Positions 46,302 to 47,587 of a stretch of 47,587 bases of DNA are shown piece by piece. The DNA comes from Deltaproteobacteria bacterium (lineage in GTDB: Bacteria > Desulfobacterota > Binatia > Binatales > Binataceae): positions 1-47,587 of the forward strand of contig JAKBMB010000002.1 of assembly GCA_021831785.1 (NCBI GenBank). Direction: 5' to 3'. The notes below the pieces were generated by a model. That model ran no database searches. It was not told the origin of the DNA and was given only the letters and a program-made list of their open reading frames with translations. Position 1 is the first letter of the stretch, and every line of letters begins with the position of its first letter. The translations under genes were made by a program, and so were the position numbers.

Positions 46302-46321
46302 TTGTATACAAGGTTATTATA
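46302..46321 (-). promoter_or_regulatory. TM2-gene -10 element and TTGTATACAA palindrome
   Basis: TATAAT (reverse strand 46321-46316) has no good -35 at a normal distance, but the exact 10-base palindrome TTGTATACAA (46302-46311) immediately downstream fits the TNGTNNACNA pattern of FadR-type GntR operators. Its position at the expected transcription start is ideal for repression. Confidence 0.45.
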
Positions 46322-46462
46322 CACCCGCGCACGATCGGGTCGCGCAAGACGCTTTTCTTGGCAGCAATGGCGCCAGGCGGTCCGAAAGCGCCAAGGGATC
46401 GGCCCAGAAAACGCTGTTTAAACCGTGCTCTTAGAGCCGCAGTTAAAAATCTCGCTATTCGA

Positions 46463-46492
46463 TTGACAAGCTCGGTCACGCCGGCCTAGATT
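46463..46492 (+). promoter_or_regulatory. Promoter of the HpsN-like gene
   Basis: TTGACA (46463-46468, perfect -35) and TAGATT (46487-46492), separated by 18 bases. Downstream, before the ribosome site, is the palindrome at 46508-46521. Confidence 0.5.
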
Positions 46493-46507
46493 CGACCTGG
46501 AGCGCAA

Positions 46508-46521
46508 TGATAACGTTTACA
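46508..46521 (+). promoter_or_regulatory. LacI-type operator-like palindrome
   Basis: TGATAACGTTTACA matches the classic LacI-family palindrome TGTAAACGTTTACA with a central CG, and is self-complementary at 12 of 14 positions. It lies downstream of the promoter and before the ribosome site of the dehydrogenase, a position where binding would block transcription. Confidence 0.45.
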
Positions 46522-46547
46522 TTATGCGGCCAGGAGAGGAGGGAGCG

Positions 46548-47587
46548 GTGCGCAAATATCTAAAACGAGCGGCCGCGGTGCGAGGCAAGGGCGAGGCGCG
46601 CGTCGAGGACACGGTGCGGCGGATTCTGGCCGACATCGCCGAGCACCGCGACCAAGCGGTGCGGCGTTACGCGGGGGAGTTCGACCAATGGGAGAGGGGG
46701 GAGTTTCGGGTCTCGCCGGAGGAGATTCGCCGGGCGCAGGCGCGGGTGCCCGAGACGTTCAAAGAGGACTTCAATTACGCGCTGCGCAAGGTTAGCGAGT
46801 TCGCGCGCTGCCAGCGCGAGAGCATGCGGTCATTCGAGGTAGAGATCGAAGAAGGGATGGTTCTCGGGCAGAGGTTGATCCCGGTGAGCAGCGTTGGTTG
46901 TTACATCCCTGGTGGCAGGTATCCGCTGGTCTCGGCGGCCATCATGAGCATCGGCACCGCGCGCGCGGCGGGGGTCGAACAGATCGTGGCCTGCGCGCCC
47001 CCGCGGGATGCCGAGGGCATCTTTCCGGCTCAGCTATACGCGCTGCACACCGCCGGAGCCGACCAAATTTTCGCTCTGGGCGGGGTGCAGGCTTTGGGCA
47101 GCATGGCGTACGGCTGTGTGGGCATGCCTGCTGTGGACATGATCGTGGGGCCGGGCAACGTCTACGTCGTCGAAGCCAAGCGCCAGCTCTTCGGGCGCGT
47201 CGGGATCGATCTGTTGGCTGGTCCGACGGAGATTTGCATCATCGCCGACCAGACGGCCGACCCGGCGCTGGTCGCCGGCGATATTTTAGGGCAAGCGGAG
47301 CACGGCCCGGACAGCCCGGCGTGGCTGGTCACGACCAGCGCGGCGCTAGGCGACAGCGTCATCTGCGAGATTGAGGAACAGCTTAAGACGCTTCCCACCG
47401 CCGACCTGGCGGGCGCCGCGTGGCGTACCAATGGCGAAGTAGTGGTAGTTGACGACGACGACCAAGCGATTGCGGTCAGTGACGCTTACGCCCCCGAGCA
47501 CGTCGAGGTGATGACCGCGAGGAACCAATACTATCTCGACCGGCTGAAAAATTACGGGAGTCTTTTCTTGGGCGAAGAGAGCACCGT
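46548..47587 (+). CDS. HisD-family dehydrogenase, sulfopropanediol 3-dehydrogenase (HpsN)-like (partial, C-terminus off window)
   Basis: The first 346 or so residues of a histidinol-dehydrogenase-fold enzyme. SVGCYIPGGRYPLVSAAI, LGGVQALGSMAYGCVGM, IVGPGNVYVVEAKRQLFGR, VGIDLLAGPTEICIIADQ and DILGQAEHGPDSPA are family blocks; GQAEHGPDSPA contains the zinc-binding Gln/His. The GCYIPGGRYPL form, with GRYP where HisD has GTAAYP, is the pattern I associate with HpsN, which oxidises dihydroxypropanesulfonate to sulfolactate, rather than biosynthetic HisD. No other his gene is adjacent. GTG 46548 follows the strong purine-rich site GGAGAGGAGGG; an ATG at 46524 is in frame but has a worse ribosome site. 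Another HisD-like substrate remains possible. Confidence 0.75.
   Translation, partial: MRKYLKRAAAVRGKGEARVEDTVRRILADIAEHRDQAVRRYAGEFDQWERGEFRVSPEEIRRAQARVPETFKEDFNYALRKVSEFARCQRESMRSFEVEIEEGMVLGQRLIPVSSVGCYIPGGRYPLVSAAIMSIGTARAAGVEQIVACAPPRDAEGIFPAQLYALHTAGADQIFALGGVQALGSMAYGCVGMPAVDMIVGPGNVYVVEAKRQLFGRVGIDLLAGPTEICIIADQTADPALVAGDILGQAEHGPDSPAWLVTTSAALGDSVICEIEEQLKTLPTADLAGAAWRTNGEVVVVDDDDQAIAVSDAYAPEHVEVMTARNQYYLDRLKNYGSLFLGEEST

Overview
This is a GC-rich bacterial chromosomal window, about 44 recognisable genes, with no tRNA, rRNA, CRISPR array, prophage or transposase that I can see. It begins inside one gene (a second perR copy) and ends inside another (an HpsN/HisD-type dehydrogenase), and starting in a repeat fits a contig edge. 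The gene mix is that of a Gram-negative, probably soil-living, aerobic or microaerobic organism: lipoprotein-type RlpA, RpoH, a DprE1/DprE2-like pair, UPF0182, ferredoxin-type KorAB without fused ferredoxin domains, ScpAB, XerC/D and GlnD. It would suit a deltaproteobacteria-like or Candidatus Binatota-like lineage, but no rRNA is present and the sequence alone does not settle the taxonomy.

Layout. 1-3660 (minus strand): an oxidative-stress cluster perR > broken ferritin-like gene > katG > second perR, whose 5' portion and promoter nearly duplicate the first. 3694-3905: a small inverted-repeat element. 4011-4479 (minus): an AhpE/BCP-type peroxiredoxin whose peroxidatic cysteine codon is TGA, followed by a SECIS-like hairpin, with one extra T in an upstream T7 run; this is the most interesting locus of the window. 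4840-12649 (plus): rlpA, rpoZ, rpoH, a MoaB/CinA-type protein, a secreted unknown, a YiiX-like enzyme, a small unknown, nitroreductase, rhodanese and a PduO-type adenosyltransferase. 12684-18916 (plus): MBL hydrolase, a secreted lipase overlapping an Ig/ASH-domain exported protein, ligA, acylphosphatase. 19044-21947: korAB. 22246-23511: an orphan membrane histidine kinase. 23568-27042 (minus): acyl-CoA dehydrogenase, DprE1-like oxidase, DprE2-like reductase. 27713-28339: DedA. 28423-30099 (minus): a thiamine-diphosphate 2-oxo acid decarboxylase. 30224-35730 (plus): DUF1232, UPF0182, NarX-like kinase and NarL-like regulator. 35951-38302 (plus): rhomboid protease and dnaB. 38307-44342 (minus): glnD > xerD > M50 protease > scpA > scpB. 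44738-46282 (minus): zinc alcohol dehydrogenase, TM2 protein. 46548-end (plus): HpsN-like dehydrogenase with a good promoter and palindromic operator-like sites.

How it fits together. PerR, KatG, the ferritin-like remnant and the putative seleno-peroxiredoxin form a peroxide-defence neighbourhood. The perR promoters carry a dyad that could be the autoregulatory operator, and the prx/rlpA intergenic region carries a different palindrome sharing its GGTAATT half. The minus-strand glnD-to-scpB run is a tightly spaced operon joining nitrogen signalling with chromosome-segregation functions; it contains two slip-prone minisatellites, one at the scpA start region and one in the scpB tail.
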